Below are positions 1 through 8,100 of a stretch of DNA of 64,000 nucleotides, one piece after another. Each line of letters begins with the position of its first letter. Position 1 is the stretch's first letter. The translations under genes and the position numbers were made by a program. Source of the DNA: Ferruginibacter sp. (GTDB lineage Bacteria > Bacteroidota > Bacteroidia > Chitinophagales > Chitinophagaceae); contig JACMLJ010000065.1 of NCBI GenBank assembly GCA_014379625.1, positions 185,276-249,275 on the forward strand, in the 5' to 3' direction. The notes under the pieces are model-generated. The model was not told the DNA's origin. It saw nothing but the letters and a program-made list of their open reading frames with translations, and did not search any database.

Positions 1-78
1 AAAGTATTACAGGGTAAACTGCCTGTTTTAGATACCAACAAGCTGGATTTACCCAAGGCGGATAATAGTAGTGAATAG
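1..78 (+). CDS. C-terminal tail of an unidentified protein (partial)
   Basis: An open frame enters from the left edge in frame 1 and ends at a TAG at 76-78, giving 25 codons. The tail is polar and ends in a Ser/Asn/Glu-rich stretch (KADNSSE). It is too short to assign to a family. It lies about 220 bp upstream of the bactofilin gene on the same strand, separated from it by a heptanucleotide array. Confidence 0.55.
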   Translation, partial: KVLQGKLPVLDTNKLDLPKADNSSE

Positions 79-113
79 GCAGGAGGTAGTAAGAAGATGG
101 AGAATAATTGGCT

Positions 114-246
114 GTTGAACGTTGACCGTTAGACGTTGATTGTTGGCCGTTGACTGTTGACTGTTGGCCGTTGAACGTTGGCCGTTGACTGTTGACTGTT
201 GGCCGTTGAACGTTGACCGTTGACCATTCACCATTCACCATTCACC
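114..246. repeat. Heptanucleotide array A (19 in-register 7-bp units)
   Basis: Nineteen consecutive 7-bp units with no slip in register. The first 16 are variants of GTTGACC (GTTGAAC, GTTGGCC, GTTGACT, GTTGATT) and the last three are ATTCACC. A 35-bp block of five units (GTTGGCC, GTTGACT, GTTGACT, GTTGGCC, GTTGAAC) occurs twice in tandem at 142-176 and 177-211, so the array also grew by segmental duplication. It lies between a gene tail and the bactofilin gene and is not coding; an open frame across it is an artefact of the repeat. Confidence 0.9.
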
Positions 247-298
247 TCTATCATTCCAAATCTTTTTCAAACCTATATTTAAATCTAAAACTTTTCCT

Positions 299-706
299 AT
301 GTTTAATTCAAAATCAAAGTCATCATCTTCGGGAGAGCTATCTACGGGGAATACTACAATAATTGGCGCCGGAACAGTTATTAATGGAGATATCGAGAGT
401 GATGGCGATATCCGGATTGATGGCTCGTTAACCGGTAACCTCTTCGCTAAATCAAAAGTTTTTATTGGCCCCGAAGGGGTTGTTGAAGGTGATATGCACG
501 GTCAGCAGGCAGATGTACTGGGTAAGGTAACCGGGCAATTGAGAATAAAGGAATTATTGCAATTATTGGGTAAATGCGATGTACAGGGTGATATTTTTGC
601 CGGCAAATTACAGGTGGAACCTACTGCCACTTTTAATGGTTGTTGCCATACCGGCGCAAATGTGGTGGAATTAAAGAAAGAACTGGGGAATGTGGTGAAC
701 CAATAA
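299..706 (+). CDS. Bactofilin (polymer-forming cytoskeletal protein)
   Basis: 135 aa with the small beta-helical bactofilin (DUF583) core: short hydrophobic/glycine repeats such as GDIESDGDIRIDGSLTG, from about residue 20 to 125, between polar tails. The length is typical of the family. Bactofilins polymerise without nucleotide into filaments or sheets that position cell-wall or envelope enzymes. The N-terminal tail is Ser/Lys-rich with no signal peptide, so the protein is cytoplasmic or peripheral at the inner membrane. The ATG at 299 is the first start after the upstream array. The next gene on this strand starts 31 bp after the stop, so they may be co-transcribed, although an exact TAnnTTTG box (TATCTTTG, 723-730) suggests that gene also has its own promoter. 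Confidence 0.9.
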   Translation: MFNSKSKSSSSGELSTGNTTIIGAGTVINGDIESDGDIRIDGSLTGNLFAKSKVFIGPEGVVEGDMHGQQADVLGKVTGQLRIKELLQLLGKCDVQGDIFAGKLQVEPTATFNGCCHTGANVVELKKELGNVVNQ

Positions 707-737
707 TCTTTAAAATATCTTTTATCTTTGCGGTTAC

Positions 738-1133
738 ATGCACCCACGAAAAAAAATAATTGTACCGCTCATCGCCCTTTTTGTTATTTTTAGCGGATCA
801 CTTACCGCATCTAAAAACTTACTTGCCAAATGGGGCATTGATTATAACGTTTTGATCATAGCAAATGCGTTATTCTTTATAATAAGCCTGATCGCCTTTT
901 TTATGCAGCAAAAGGCGCTACACAACACCAATCCCAATGTTTTTGTACGAAGTGTTATGGCGGGTATGCTGATAAAAATGTTTATATGCGTTACGGCCGT
1001 TATAACGTACAGGCTGGTTGCAGGAAATAACGTCAGCAAGCTGTCTGTATTTGCGGCTATGTTTTTATACCTCCTGTACCTTGGAGTAGAAGTAGCAGTA
1101 ATTACCAAACTGAACAAACAACATAATGCCTAA
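738..1133 (+). CDS. Four-helix integral membrane protein of unknown function
   Basis: 131 aa with four hydrophobic segments near residues 7-24, 38-56, 70-90 and 102-122, a basic N-terminus (MHPRKK) and a basic C-terminal tail. I do not recognise a catalytic motif. Small four-helix proteins of this type are common in Bacteroidota next to bactofilin or ATP synthase genes, but no atp gene is present in this window. The 3' end overlaps the start of the SprT-like gene by 8 bp, so the two are probably translated from one mRNA. A TATCTTTG -7-like box at 723-730 precedes the ATG by 7 nt, with no clear -33 box. Confidence 0.75.
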   Translation: MHPRKKIIVPLIALFVIFSGSLTASKNLLAKWGIDYNVLIIANALFFIISLIAFFMQQKALHNTNPNVFVRSVMAGMLIKMFICVTAVITYRLVAGNNVSKLSVFAAMFLYLLYLGVEVAVITKLNKQHNA

Positions 1134-1746
1134 GCAGGAAGCCCCCTTACAACAGCTAAAGCAATACCTGCCCGAAGGAAGTTTTGATGAAGTGTCGCAT
1201 TACCTCCGGCATTATAATGTACAGCTTACCATTACCCGTGAACGAAAATCGGTACTGGGCGATTACCGGAATTCATTCGCAGATAAAAACCACCGGATCA
1301 GTGTGAACGGTAATCTGAATCCATACTCGTTTTTGATCACATTACTGCATGAACTGGCACATCTTTTTACTTACGAACGCTTTGGGCACCGTGTGCAGGC
1401 GCATGGGCAGGAGTGGAAGAATGAATATAGCAAGGTATTGGCGCAGTTTTTATTAAAGAAGATATTTCCCACTGATATTCAAAAAACTTTATTGAACACG
1501 CTTCAAAACCCCGCTGCAAGCAGTTGTGCCGATAGCTCATTGCTGCGGGTGCTGCATCAATATGACACAAAAAAAGAAGGGGTAAGTTTGATTGAAACAC
1601 TGCCCGCCGGAACTGTATTTAAAATTAAAGGCGGCAGGGAATTTAAAAAAGCCGAAAAAGTGCGCAAGCGGTTTAAATGCATGGAAGTAGCTACCGGTAA
1701 AATATACTTATTCAGCCCCGTATATGAAGTATATGTAGGCATATAA
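1126..1746 (+). CDS. SprT-like zinc metalloprotein
   Basis: 206 aa. Residues about 60-100 carry the SprT-like zinc motif HELAH (H75, E76, H79), followed by the AHGQEW segment (H93), which supplies the third zinc ligand in this family. The C-terminal half (about 150-206) is basic and resembles the zinc-ribbon-like end of SprT proteins but has no CxxC pair. SprT/Spartan-like domains are putative proteases; in eukaryotes they act on DNA-protein crosslinks, while bacterial SprT function is poorly defined. No signal peptide, so cytoplasmic. The ATG overlaps the previous gene by 8 bp, arguing for translational coupling. Confidence 0.82.
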   Translation: MPKQEAPLQQLKQYLPEGSFDEVSHYLRHYNVQLTITRERKSVLGDYRNSFADKNHRISVNGNLNPYSFLITLLHELAHLFTYERFGHRVQAHGQEWKNEYSKVLAQFLLKKIFPTDIQKTLLNTLQNPAASSCADSSLLRVLHQYDTKKEGVSLIETLPAGTVFKIKGGREFKKAEKVRKRFKCMEVATGKIYLFSPVYEVYVGI

Positions 1747-1748
1747 AC

Positions 1749-1764
1749 ACCTGTGATGACAGGT
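1749..1764. terminator. Short perfect hairpin between convergent genes
   Basis: ACCTGT-GATG-ACAGGT, a 6-bp stem with a 4-nt loop, two bases after the stop of the SprT-like gene and 58 bp before the end of the convergent GNAT gene. There is no U-run on either strand, so termination activity is uncertain. Confidence 0.35.
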
Positions 1765-1821
1765 AGCCCTAATTGCGTCCACCCATATTGTACATCACAG
1801 ACTGCACAAACCTGCGGTTAT

Positions 1822-2307
1822 TCATATTGATTTCATCATCCATATATCGCAACCATTATGGCCACTATTTCCCATCGGTTTCTTTAAATAAGTAAAGCCA
1901 AATTTCTCATACATAGGTATGGCAACAATTAATTCGGGCATGGTTTCCAGGTATATCTTTTTATAACCGGCTTTGTTTGCTGCGTTTATACATTCCTGTA
2001 ATAGTAACTTTCCTAATCCCTTACCACGAGCCGAAGGCGACAAGTACATTTTTACCAGTTCGCAGGTATCATTATCCAAACCCAGGGTATGATAGATGCC
2101 CGCCCCTCCCGCAATTTCATTATTTATCAACGCTACATGATATATTCCCTCCCCTGTTTCAAATAATTCATACAAATGATCCGTACTATCGTCAAAATAA
2201 ACCGTGCCGGGTTTATCGGCTTTAAATTCTGTTAAAGCATTTCTTATAATATCCGCCAGTGCAGCATTATCGGCAGGCGCTATTAACCTGATGATGATAT
2301 TTTTCAT
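1822..2307 (-). CDS. GNAT-family N-acetyltransferase
   Basis: 161 aa GNAT fold: an N-terminal strand/helix (IIIRLIAPADNAALADI), a central acceptor-side sheet, and the acetyl-CoA pyrophosphate loop SARGKGLGKLLL at about residues 91-102 (the Q/RxxGxG/A signature), followed by YEKFGFTYL near residue 133. The overall pattern resembles small soluble acetyltransferases of unknown substrate. On the minus strand its ATG shares ATGA with the stop of a 77-codon ORF upstream. The substrate cannot be inferred. Confidence 0.88.
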   Translation of the reverse strand: MKNIIIRLIAPADNAALADIIRNALTEFKADKPGTVYFDDSTDHLYELFETGEGIYHVALINNEIAGGAGIYHTLGLDNDTCELVKMYLSPSARGKGLGKLLLQECINAANKAGYKKIYLETMPELIVAIPMYEKFGFTYLKKPMGNSGHNGCDIWMMKSI

Positions 2308-2537
2308 TTAAATTGTTGTTTTTTTGAACCCGTTATTAGCTTAACAACCCGTAAATTTTCTCCGGTATTAATTATAAGGATTTGCAACCTCTGCTTACTT
2401 TGCTTTTTCTCCCGTTTCAATATAAAACCTTGCTGCACTTTTATATACCCAGATAGCAGGTATTCTCCCTCGATGATAGTAACAATAGAAGATTCTGCTT
2501 TATATAATTCACTTTTTTGTACGAAAATTTTAAACAT
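2304..2537 (-). CDS. Small ORF coupled to the GNAT gene (uncertain)
   Basis: 77 aa, rich in Lys, Gln and Ile, with no recognised domain, signal peptide or membrane segment. The only support is that its TGA overlaps the GNAT start codon as ATGA, an arrangement this genome uses often for real gene pairs. Low-complexity composition and lack of family resemblance leave open that it is a chance open frame in the GNAT leader. The divergent ECF promoter begins about 20 bp beyond its start. Confidence 0.35.
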   Translation of the reverse strand: MFKIFVQKSELYKAESSIVTIIEGEYLLSGYIKVQQGFILKREKKQSKQRLQILIINTGENLRVVKLITGSKKQQFK

Positions 2538-2557
2538 TTTATTTATTGCCCTGTTAG

Positions 2558-2589
2558 TTTGAAAGATATTTTAAAAATCCTTATTTTCG
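2558..2589 (+). promoter_or_regulatory. Promoter of the ECF sigma / anti-sigma operon
   Basis: TTTG (2558-2561), a 20-bp spacer, then TATTTTCG (2582-2589), one mismatch from the Bacteroidota -7 consensus TAnnTTTG. The start codon lies 22 bp further on. Spacing fits the 19-21 bp known for housekeeping promoters of this phylum, suggesting constitutive transcription rather than obvious autoregulation. Confidence 0.55.
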
Positions 2590-2611
2590 GGAACTTAATT
2601 CAATAATTATT

Positions 2612-3163
2612 TTGGAAGTTATACAAAAATACAATGAAGATGAGCTGGTGATGATGCTTCAAAGGCAGGATCAGCAAGCATTTTCTTACCTCTATGATAA
2701 TTATGCCCCTGCGCTGAACGGGGTGATTTTTAGATTAGTATCCGATAAAACACTTTCCGAGGATATTTTGCAGGAGGTGTTTGTTAAGATATGGAATAAT
2801 TTTTCAAGTTATGATAAATCAAAAGGCCGTTTGTTTACCTGGATGATGAACCTTACCAGGAACCTTACCATTGATACATTGAGGAGCAAGGGGTATAAAA
2901 AACAAAATAAGATCTCCGGGGATGAAAATTCCGTAAATAACCTGCAGGATACAAATTCCGGTATGGATAAATTTGACGCAATGGGAATCAGGAAACAATT
3001 GAGTAATTTAAAACCCGATCAGCGGATTGTTATTGACCTTGCGTATTTTAACGGATTTACCCAGGATGAAATCGCCAAAGAAATAGGGATACCATTGGGA
3101 ACAGTTAAAACAAGAATGAGGACCGCGATTTTGGAATTAAGAAAAATGTTGCAATACACATAA
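2612..3163 (+). CDS. ECF RNA polymerase sigma factor (SigK-like context)
   Basis: 183 aa sigma-70 family ECF factor. Region 2 spans about residues 20-90 (YDNYAPALNGVIF, then SEDILQEVFVKIW, then GRLFTWMMNLTRNL for -10 recognition and melting). Region 4 is at about 125-180 (LAYFNGFTQDEIAKEIGIP then GTVKTRM, the helix-turn-helix). No region 3, as expected for ECF factors. The start is TTG; no ATG lies near the expected N-terminus. One nt separates its stop from the next start (also TTG), which encodes its likely anti-sigma factor. The pairing with an RskA-type protein and a fasciclin gene downstream suggests an envelope-related regulon. The target promoter motif is unknown. Confidence 0.92.
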   Translation: MEVIQKYNEDELVMMLQRQDQQAFSYLYDNYAPALNGVIFRLVSDKTLSEDILQEVFVKIWNNFSSYDKSKGRLFTWMMNLTRNLTIDTLRSKGYKKQNKISGDENSVNNLQDTNSGMDKFDAMGIRKQLSNLKPDQRIVIDLAYFNGFTQDEIAKEIGIPLGTVKTRMRTAILELRKMLQYT

Positions 3164-3164
3164 A

Positions 3165-3965
3165 TTGGAAACACAAGATATTATATCATCAGGTTTACTG
3201 GAATTGTACGCTGCCGGAATTGCTTCTGAAAAGGAATCACTGGATGTACAGCAATGGGTGGCGCAATACCCTGAAGTTGCAGCAGAATTAAAGGAGATAA
3301 CTTCCAGCATGGAAACTTACGCTAACGCACACGCGATAACGCCATCCGCCGGTGTAAAAGAGAAAATATTTTCCCGTATCAATACCGCGGAAAACGGCAG
3401 GATAATTCCCATTAACAGCTTGCCGGTTCCGGGTGTAAAAGTTATCAACACAAATGCTTCCTGGAAAATGGCCGCGGCAGCTTCAGTGGCGTTGCTCATT
3501 GGAAGCATTGCGCTCAATATTATTACATACAATAAGTATAACGATGCAGACAGGGACCTGTTGGTTGCCCGGCAGACAGTTACCAGCCTGGAAGAGAAAA
3601 ATGCAATAATGGAAGCCGGTATGAGCGTGGTACAAAATAAGTATAGCGTACCTGTATCATTAAAAGGCCTGGAAGCCTCCCCGGACGCGGCCGCAAAAAT
3701 TTTCTGGATGCAAAACACCGGTGAAGTATTTATTGATCCAAGCAACCTGCCCGAAACACCCGCAGGTAAACAATACCAGCTATGGGGTATTGTAGATGGT
3801 AAGCCGGTAGATGGAGGCATGATACTGACTTCAAAAAAAGGCGATAAATTCCGCATACAAAAAATGAAAACTTTTGGTAAGGTGGAAGCTTTTGCCGTTA
3901 CGCTTGAGACTGAAAAAGGGAATCCGAGCCCGCAGGGTCCCATGTTTGTGATGGGGAAAATGTAG
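3165..3965 (+). CDS. Anti-sigma factor, RskA family
   Basis: 266 aa single-pass membrane protein. Residues 1-75 form a helical cytosolic domain with no Cys/His zinc motif, so this is not a ZAS-type zinc anti-sigma domain. A transmembrane helix lies at about 101-121, followed by a short coiled-coil segment (ADRDLLVARQTVTSLEEKNA) and then the RskA C-terminal domain (about 155-266) with its hallmark KQYQLWGIVDGKPVDGG and VEAFAVTLE segments. It should hold the adjacent ECF sigma factor at the membrane and release it by regulated proteolysis. The TTG start, 1 bp after the sigma stop, gives tight coupling. The large extracytoplasmic domain implies sensing outside the inner membrane. Confidence 0.9.
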   Translation: METQDIISSGLLELYAAGIASEKESLDVQQWVAQYPEVAAELKEITSSMETYANAHAITPSAGVKEKIFSRINTAENGRIIPINSLPVPGVKVINTNASWKMAAAASVALLIGSIALNIITYNKYNDADRDLLVARQTVTSLEEKNAIMEAGMSVVQNKYSVPVSLKGLEASPDAAAKIFWMQNTGEVFIDPSNLPETPAGKQYQLWGIVDGKPVDGGMILTSKKGDKFRIQKMKTFGKVEAFAVTLETEKGNPSPQGPMFVMGKM

Positions 3966-4024
3966 CGCTTCACCCTTTGTCCTTTGGTTAAGAAAAACAG
4001 GCAAAGCAAATAGTCATTTTATCA

Positions 4025-4104
4025 ATATTCAACGCTCTTCAACAAATCCCTAACACATTTAATATTGAACAATGATTATTGCGTATTGAACATTGAAAAT
4101 TCGG
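4025..4104. repeat. Degenerate heptad array G in the RskA-fasciclin gap
   Basis: 7-bp-period units TATTGAA, CAATGAT, TATTGCG, TATTGAA, CATTGAA (4063-4097), preceded by complementary TTCAA-type words (4025-4042), so the segment can fold back. It lies in the 411-bp gap 3966-4376, in which I see no gene; the 3' part is AT-rich leader of the fasciclin gene. Confidence 0.5.
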
Positions 4105-4376
4105 GCTAAATCAACGCCCTCCTCCCTGCACTAACTGATCATCTTATATTCCGGTTACTTCCACAATAACGCGCAACTTTAATTGCGTATAGCCGTAAGC
4201 TTTATGTAGTCGGGTAAGCAATCATTGGATATTTTCCTCCTGCGTTCCCGCCCTTTATTTGAAACAGTAATCGGCACATTTACTCCACATTTATTTATTT
4301 ATTTTTCGTCAATCCGCTATTTATCATCTGTCGTACATGAATGAAATAATTTAAAAAATCATAAAAATTTCCCGAA

Positions 4377-4949
4377 ATGAAAAAGTTTAAGACAATCATG
4401 ATCGTAGCGGCAGCTGCATTTTTTACGAACGCTTCTTTTGCACAGATGGACGCCATGTCGAAAGAAAAAACAGTGGAAGTTGGCGGCGCTGCAATGTACC
4501 CTTCCAAAGACATCGTATCCAATGCGGTAAACAGTAAAGACCATACTACTTTAGTGGCCGCTGTAAAAGCTGCAGGCCTTGTTGAAACCCTGCAGAGCGC
4601 AGGCCCCTTCACCGTATTTGCACCCACCAATGAAGCATTCGGTTTATTGCCGGCCGGCACTGTGCCTGATTTACTGAAGGCTGAAAACAAGGCAACCTTA
4701 ACAACGATATTAACGTATCATGTAGTGGCCGGAAAGTTGAACGCAGTGGATATTATGAAATTAATAAAAGCCGGCAATGGCACTGCAACAGTGAAAACGG
4801 TAGCCGGCGAAAATTTAACTCTGGCTATGAAAGGTAAAAAGCTGGCAATCACAGATGAAAAAGGCGGGGTGGCTTATGTTACCATAAAAGATGTTAATCA
4901 AAGTAATGGCGTGATACATGTGATAGATCATGTATTGTTACCAAACTAG
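4377..4949 (+). CDS. Secreted fasciclin-domain (FAS1) protein
   Basis: 190 aa. A Sec signal peptide is visible ([20 protein letters not shown], cleavage predicted after FA before QMDA). The single FAS1 domain occupies about residues 50-190 with both conserved blocks: H1 ([17 protein letters not shown]) and H2 near the end ([14 protein letters not shown]), plus the YH box ([11 protein letters not shown]). FAS1 domains mediate adhesion or matrix binding. A strong terminator follows, and a 411-bp gap precedes it, so it is probably its own transcription unit. Its place after an ECF sigma/RskA pair parallels the mycobacterial MPT70/MPT83 genes controlled by SigK/RskA, so it is the best candidate target of this sigma factor. 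Confidence 0.93.
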   Translation: MKKFKTIMIVAAAAFFTNASFAQMDAMSKEKTVEVGGAAMYPSKDIVSNAVNSKDHTTLVAAVKAAGLVETLQSAGPFTVFAPTNEAFGLLPAGTVPDLLKAENKATLTTILTYHVVAGKLNAVDIMKLIKAGNGTATVKTVAGENLTLAMKGKKLAITDEKGGVAYVTIKDVNQSNGVIHVIDHVLLPN

Positions 4950-4976
4950 TTTTTTATAGGTTCATGTTAGGTGGTT

Positions 4977-5011
4977 ATGCGGTTTCGGTTTTCCGGGGCC
5001 GCATTTTTTTT
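4977..5011 (+). terminator. Intrinsic terminator after the fasciclin gene
   Basis: ATGCGG (4977-4982) pairs with CCGCAT (4999-5004), with further G/C pairing inside the arms, and is followed at once by an eight-T run (5004-5011). It lies 28 bp after the fasciclin stop. Confidence 0.8.
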
Positions 5012-5098
5012 AGTGAATATTACAGTTATTGACGGCGGCGTTTGACAAACCCTGCACGGCTTACAAAAATAAATTTCATTTTTGCCCGGCAGCAAAAA

Positions 5099-5143
5099 AT
5101 GGCGAAGATTGAAATACGAAAAGACCTGGTATGGGTGGGTTAG
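5099..5143 (+). pseudogene. 14-codon N-terminal stub resembling an FprA-type flavoprotein
   Basis: An ATG opens a 14-codon frame, MAKIEIRKDLVWVG, then TAG. This is very like the first residues of A-type flavoproteins (FprA, flavo-diiron family), which begin with a short strand ending in W-V-G before a conserved Asp-Trp segment. An A/T-rich promoter-like stretch precedes it. The similarity stops just where the minus-strand PUL begins (GH78 stop at 5159), so this may be the 5' end of a gene cut by PUL insertion or deletion. The match is short and could be chance. Confidence 0.35.
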
Positions 5144-5158
5144 ATTCGCCGGACCTGA

Positions 5159-8100
5159 CTAAAGATCCGTGTTAAATTGATAGCTTCCGGATTGGACATT
5201 ATAAATACTATGACCATTGTAGTATTTTATATATTTCACTCCCTTACTCCCGGATGCGGCTTTGCCCGATTCGGTAACACCGCCTTCTTTTTTTGATGGT
5301 ACATATACCGTAGCGGTGGTGTTGGGAGGAATTGTGATATTCATTTGCAAACGACCCTTATCTTTTCGCCATTCCGAAATAATATTTCCACTTACAGAAG
5401 CGAAAGCTGCTTTCACCCAGTTAAGATTTACGGTAACAGATGGTTTGATGATGATCTTTCTAAAACCGGCGCCCTGTTCATCCGGCCCGATACCAGCCAG
5501 GTCATTAAAAAACCATTCGTTGATCTGGCCCAGCATAAAATGATTTTGTGATCCAAAATCGCCAACGCCGGCATCCCATTTTTCCGTAAGGCTGGTGGCG
5601 CCCATTTTTAACTGGTAGCCGTAGCCGGGTCTTTCTGATTGATTGTTCATATCAAAGATTACATCCGAACGGCCTTCGCCTGCAAGCGCTTTTAACAGAA
5701 AGCGATAACCCACATCACCTGAGGTAAGCCCGTTTCCACGTTTGCGGATATCGGCCACAATAGCTGCTATTAATTTGCCACGGTTGCCCGTTTCAGCCAG
5801 GTTAAGAAATAAAGGCATTGCGTTGCAGGTTTGCGACCCGGTACCATATTGACCTATCGCCGGTTTATAGAATTCTTTATTGAAAGCTATACGTATTTCA
5901 TCCGCAGTTTTCTTAAATGCTTTTGCATCCTCTTCCCTGTTCAAAATGTGGGCAACCTGCGATAGTATCCAATTGTCATAATAAAAAATGGCAGTGGCGG
6001 TAAATGGTACAGGCGTAAGTTGGGAACCCCAGGGTGCTTTCGGGCCTAAATCATACCAATCGCCCAACCCAACATGGATGATATTATTTTTAGCGGTAGA
6101 GGATAAGAAGGCCACATAATCCTTCATTTTATCATAATAACGCTCAAGTAAGGAAATATCTCCGGAAAAAAGGTATTGCTGCCAGGGAACGATAATAAAA
6201 GAACTTCCCCACTCGGGGCTGTTGCGAAATCCATTGGTGAGATCAGCAGAGCCCGCGATAAAATATTCAGGGGCGATATTGGGAACAAACCCATTCTTTA
6301 ATTGCGCATCCACCATATCGTTCATGTTCTTTCTAAAAAGCGGCGCCATATCAAAATTATACCGCAGGGAAGGTCCATTCAGATGATTCTCCTCCAGCCA
6401 TCCCATTTTTTCACGATGCGGGCAATCTGTCATCAGGCTCATCATATTGCTTCGCTGGGCCCAGCGAACCAGTTCATAGATACGGTTGAATAAATCATTA
6501 TCGCAGGAAAATGTTCCTATGGCAGTTGATGCAGCATGAACCACCAGGTCTTCCAGACTATCTACCCTTGGCAGTTGCCCGTTTTCTTTTGCAGGAAATA
6601 GTTCTACCTGCAGGTACCTGGCCCCCTGGTAAAAAAACTTAGGCTTCCAACTTTCTATTCCATTTCCTGAAAGCGTGTATTGCCACCATGCGGGGCGGGC
6701 ACCATCCTGGGTTGCAGATCTCCTGTCAGCAAAACCATCCTTGCCTAACAACTCAGCCGGGATAATCCGCACATAAGAACCTTTGGGGCCGGTTACACTA
6801 ATTTTCGGCATCATGGAAGCATTCTGCCCGCAATCATATATCCATATATTGTTGTTTAGTTTTGTAACCTTTACAGGCTTTATTGTTTCAATTACCTTTA
6901 CTGGCAGTGCGGCGGCGGATAATCCTTTCAATTTACCACCGGGACTTATTGTTACCAGCGCAGGTTTCCACCGATCGTCCTTTTTAAAAAATGGTTTGTT
7001 CCAGCCGGCGGTTTCCAGGTTGGCATCAAAGTCTTCTCCCCCAAACATATTTGAATAGGTAACAGGTCCGGGCGATACCTGCCAGGATGCATCGGTACCA
7101 ACTATTTTAACGCTCCCGTCTGCATATTCCAGCCGCAGGTGGGCAATAGCTTTTAGTGGGCCAAATGAATTGAGAAATTTTACATACCGGATGGAATCGG
7201 GCTGAATGTTGTACATCCCGTTACCCAGCATGATCCCTATGGCGTTGGTTCCCTTTTGAAGTTGCCGGGTAATATCATACGTATCGTAGAGTATTGTTTT
7301 AAGATAATTCGTCCAGCCGGGTGCCAGCAGGAAATCACCCGTTTTTTCCCCGTTAATTGTTAACTCGTATTCAGACAGCCCACTCACGTGGATCAATGCA
7401 CGAACCAGGCCGTTGCCTACGGAAAATTCCTTACGCAAAAGCATAGACGAATAATTGGGAAGCGCCGACCTGTCCGATGGTTCATCCGTTAAATTATTCT
7501 TTGTCCAGCCATCCTCTTCCTGGCTATCAAAAGCCTCAACAGGCTTACCGGACGCTATATTTTTGCCATCATACAATACCGCTATCTGCCTTAAAGCAAA
7601 ATTAAAATTTTTACCAGTTCCCCACAATTTATAAGGCGTTACACGTATATACCTTGCTGTTATATTTTTAACTTTAAAATTAGCGGGCTTCCAGCCCGGA
7701 TTAGCCAATGGGGTTGACCTATAATCAGCCACCGTAGTAGCCGTGCCGAATTGGGGATCGTTGGAAACTTCTAGTTTAAAATTTACTGGAAAGCCATAGC
7801 CCGCACGATCTTCAAAAAACATGGGTACTAAGCGGATTTGATCAAGAGGATATATTTGTTGCAGGTCAACCTGCACCCATTTGACAGTCGTTTGTTTTTC
7901 TGAAACCATCGCCTTGTAACCAAACGGACTAAGTGCAAATTTATCGGCGCCCTCCGCAGTGAGCCAACTCCCCTTCCAATCTGTTTCATGAAGGATACCC
8001 ATGGTCCAGGATGCAGGCTGACTCCATTCAGACACCCTGCCTGCCTGGTCCCAAACACGCAGTTTCCACCAGCATTGCTGGCTGGAGTGTAAAGTCTTTC

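Noticed and set aside
49..234. 61-codon minus-strand open frame over the first heptad array
   Set aside because: A product of the 7-bp repeat (repeated Asn-Gly-Gln-Arg-Ser words); it has no independent coding signal.
842..1117. Antisense open frame over the four-helix membrane protein
   Set aside because: Shadow of the real gene on the opposite strand; the same holds for many other antisense frames within long CDSs.
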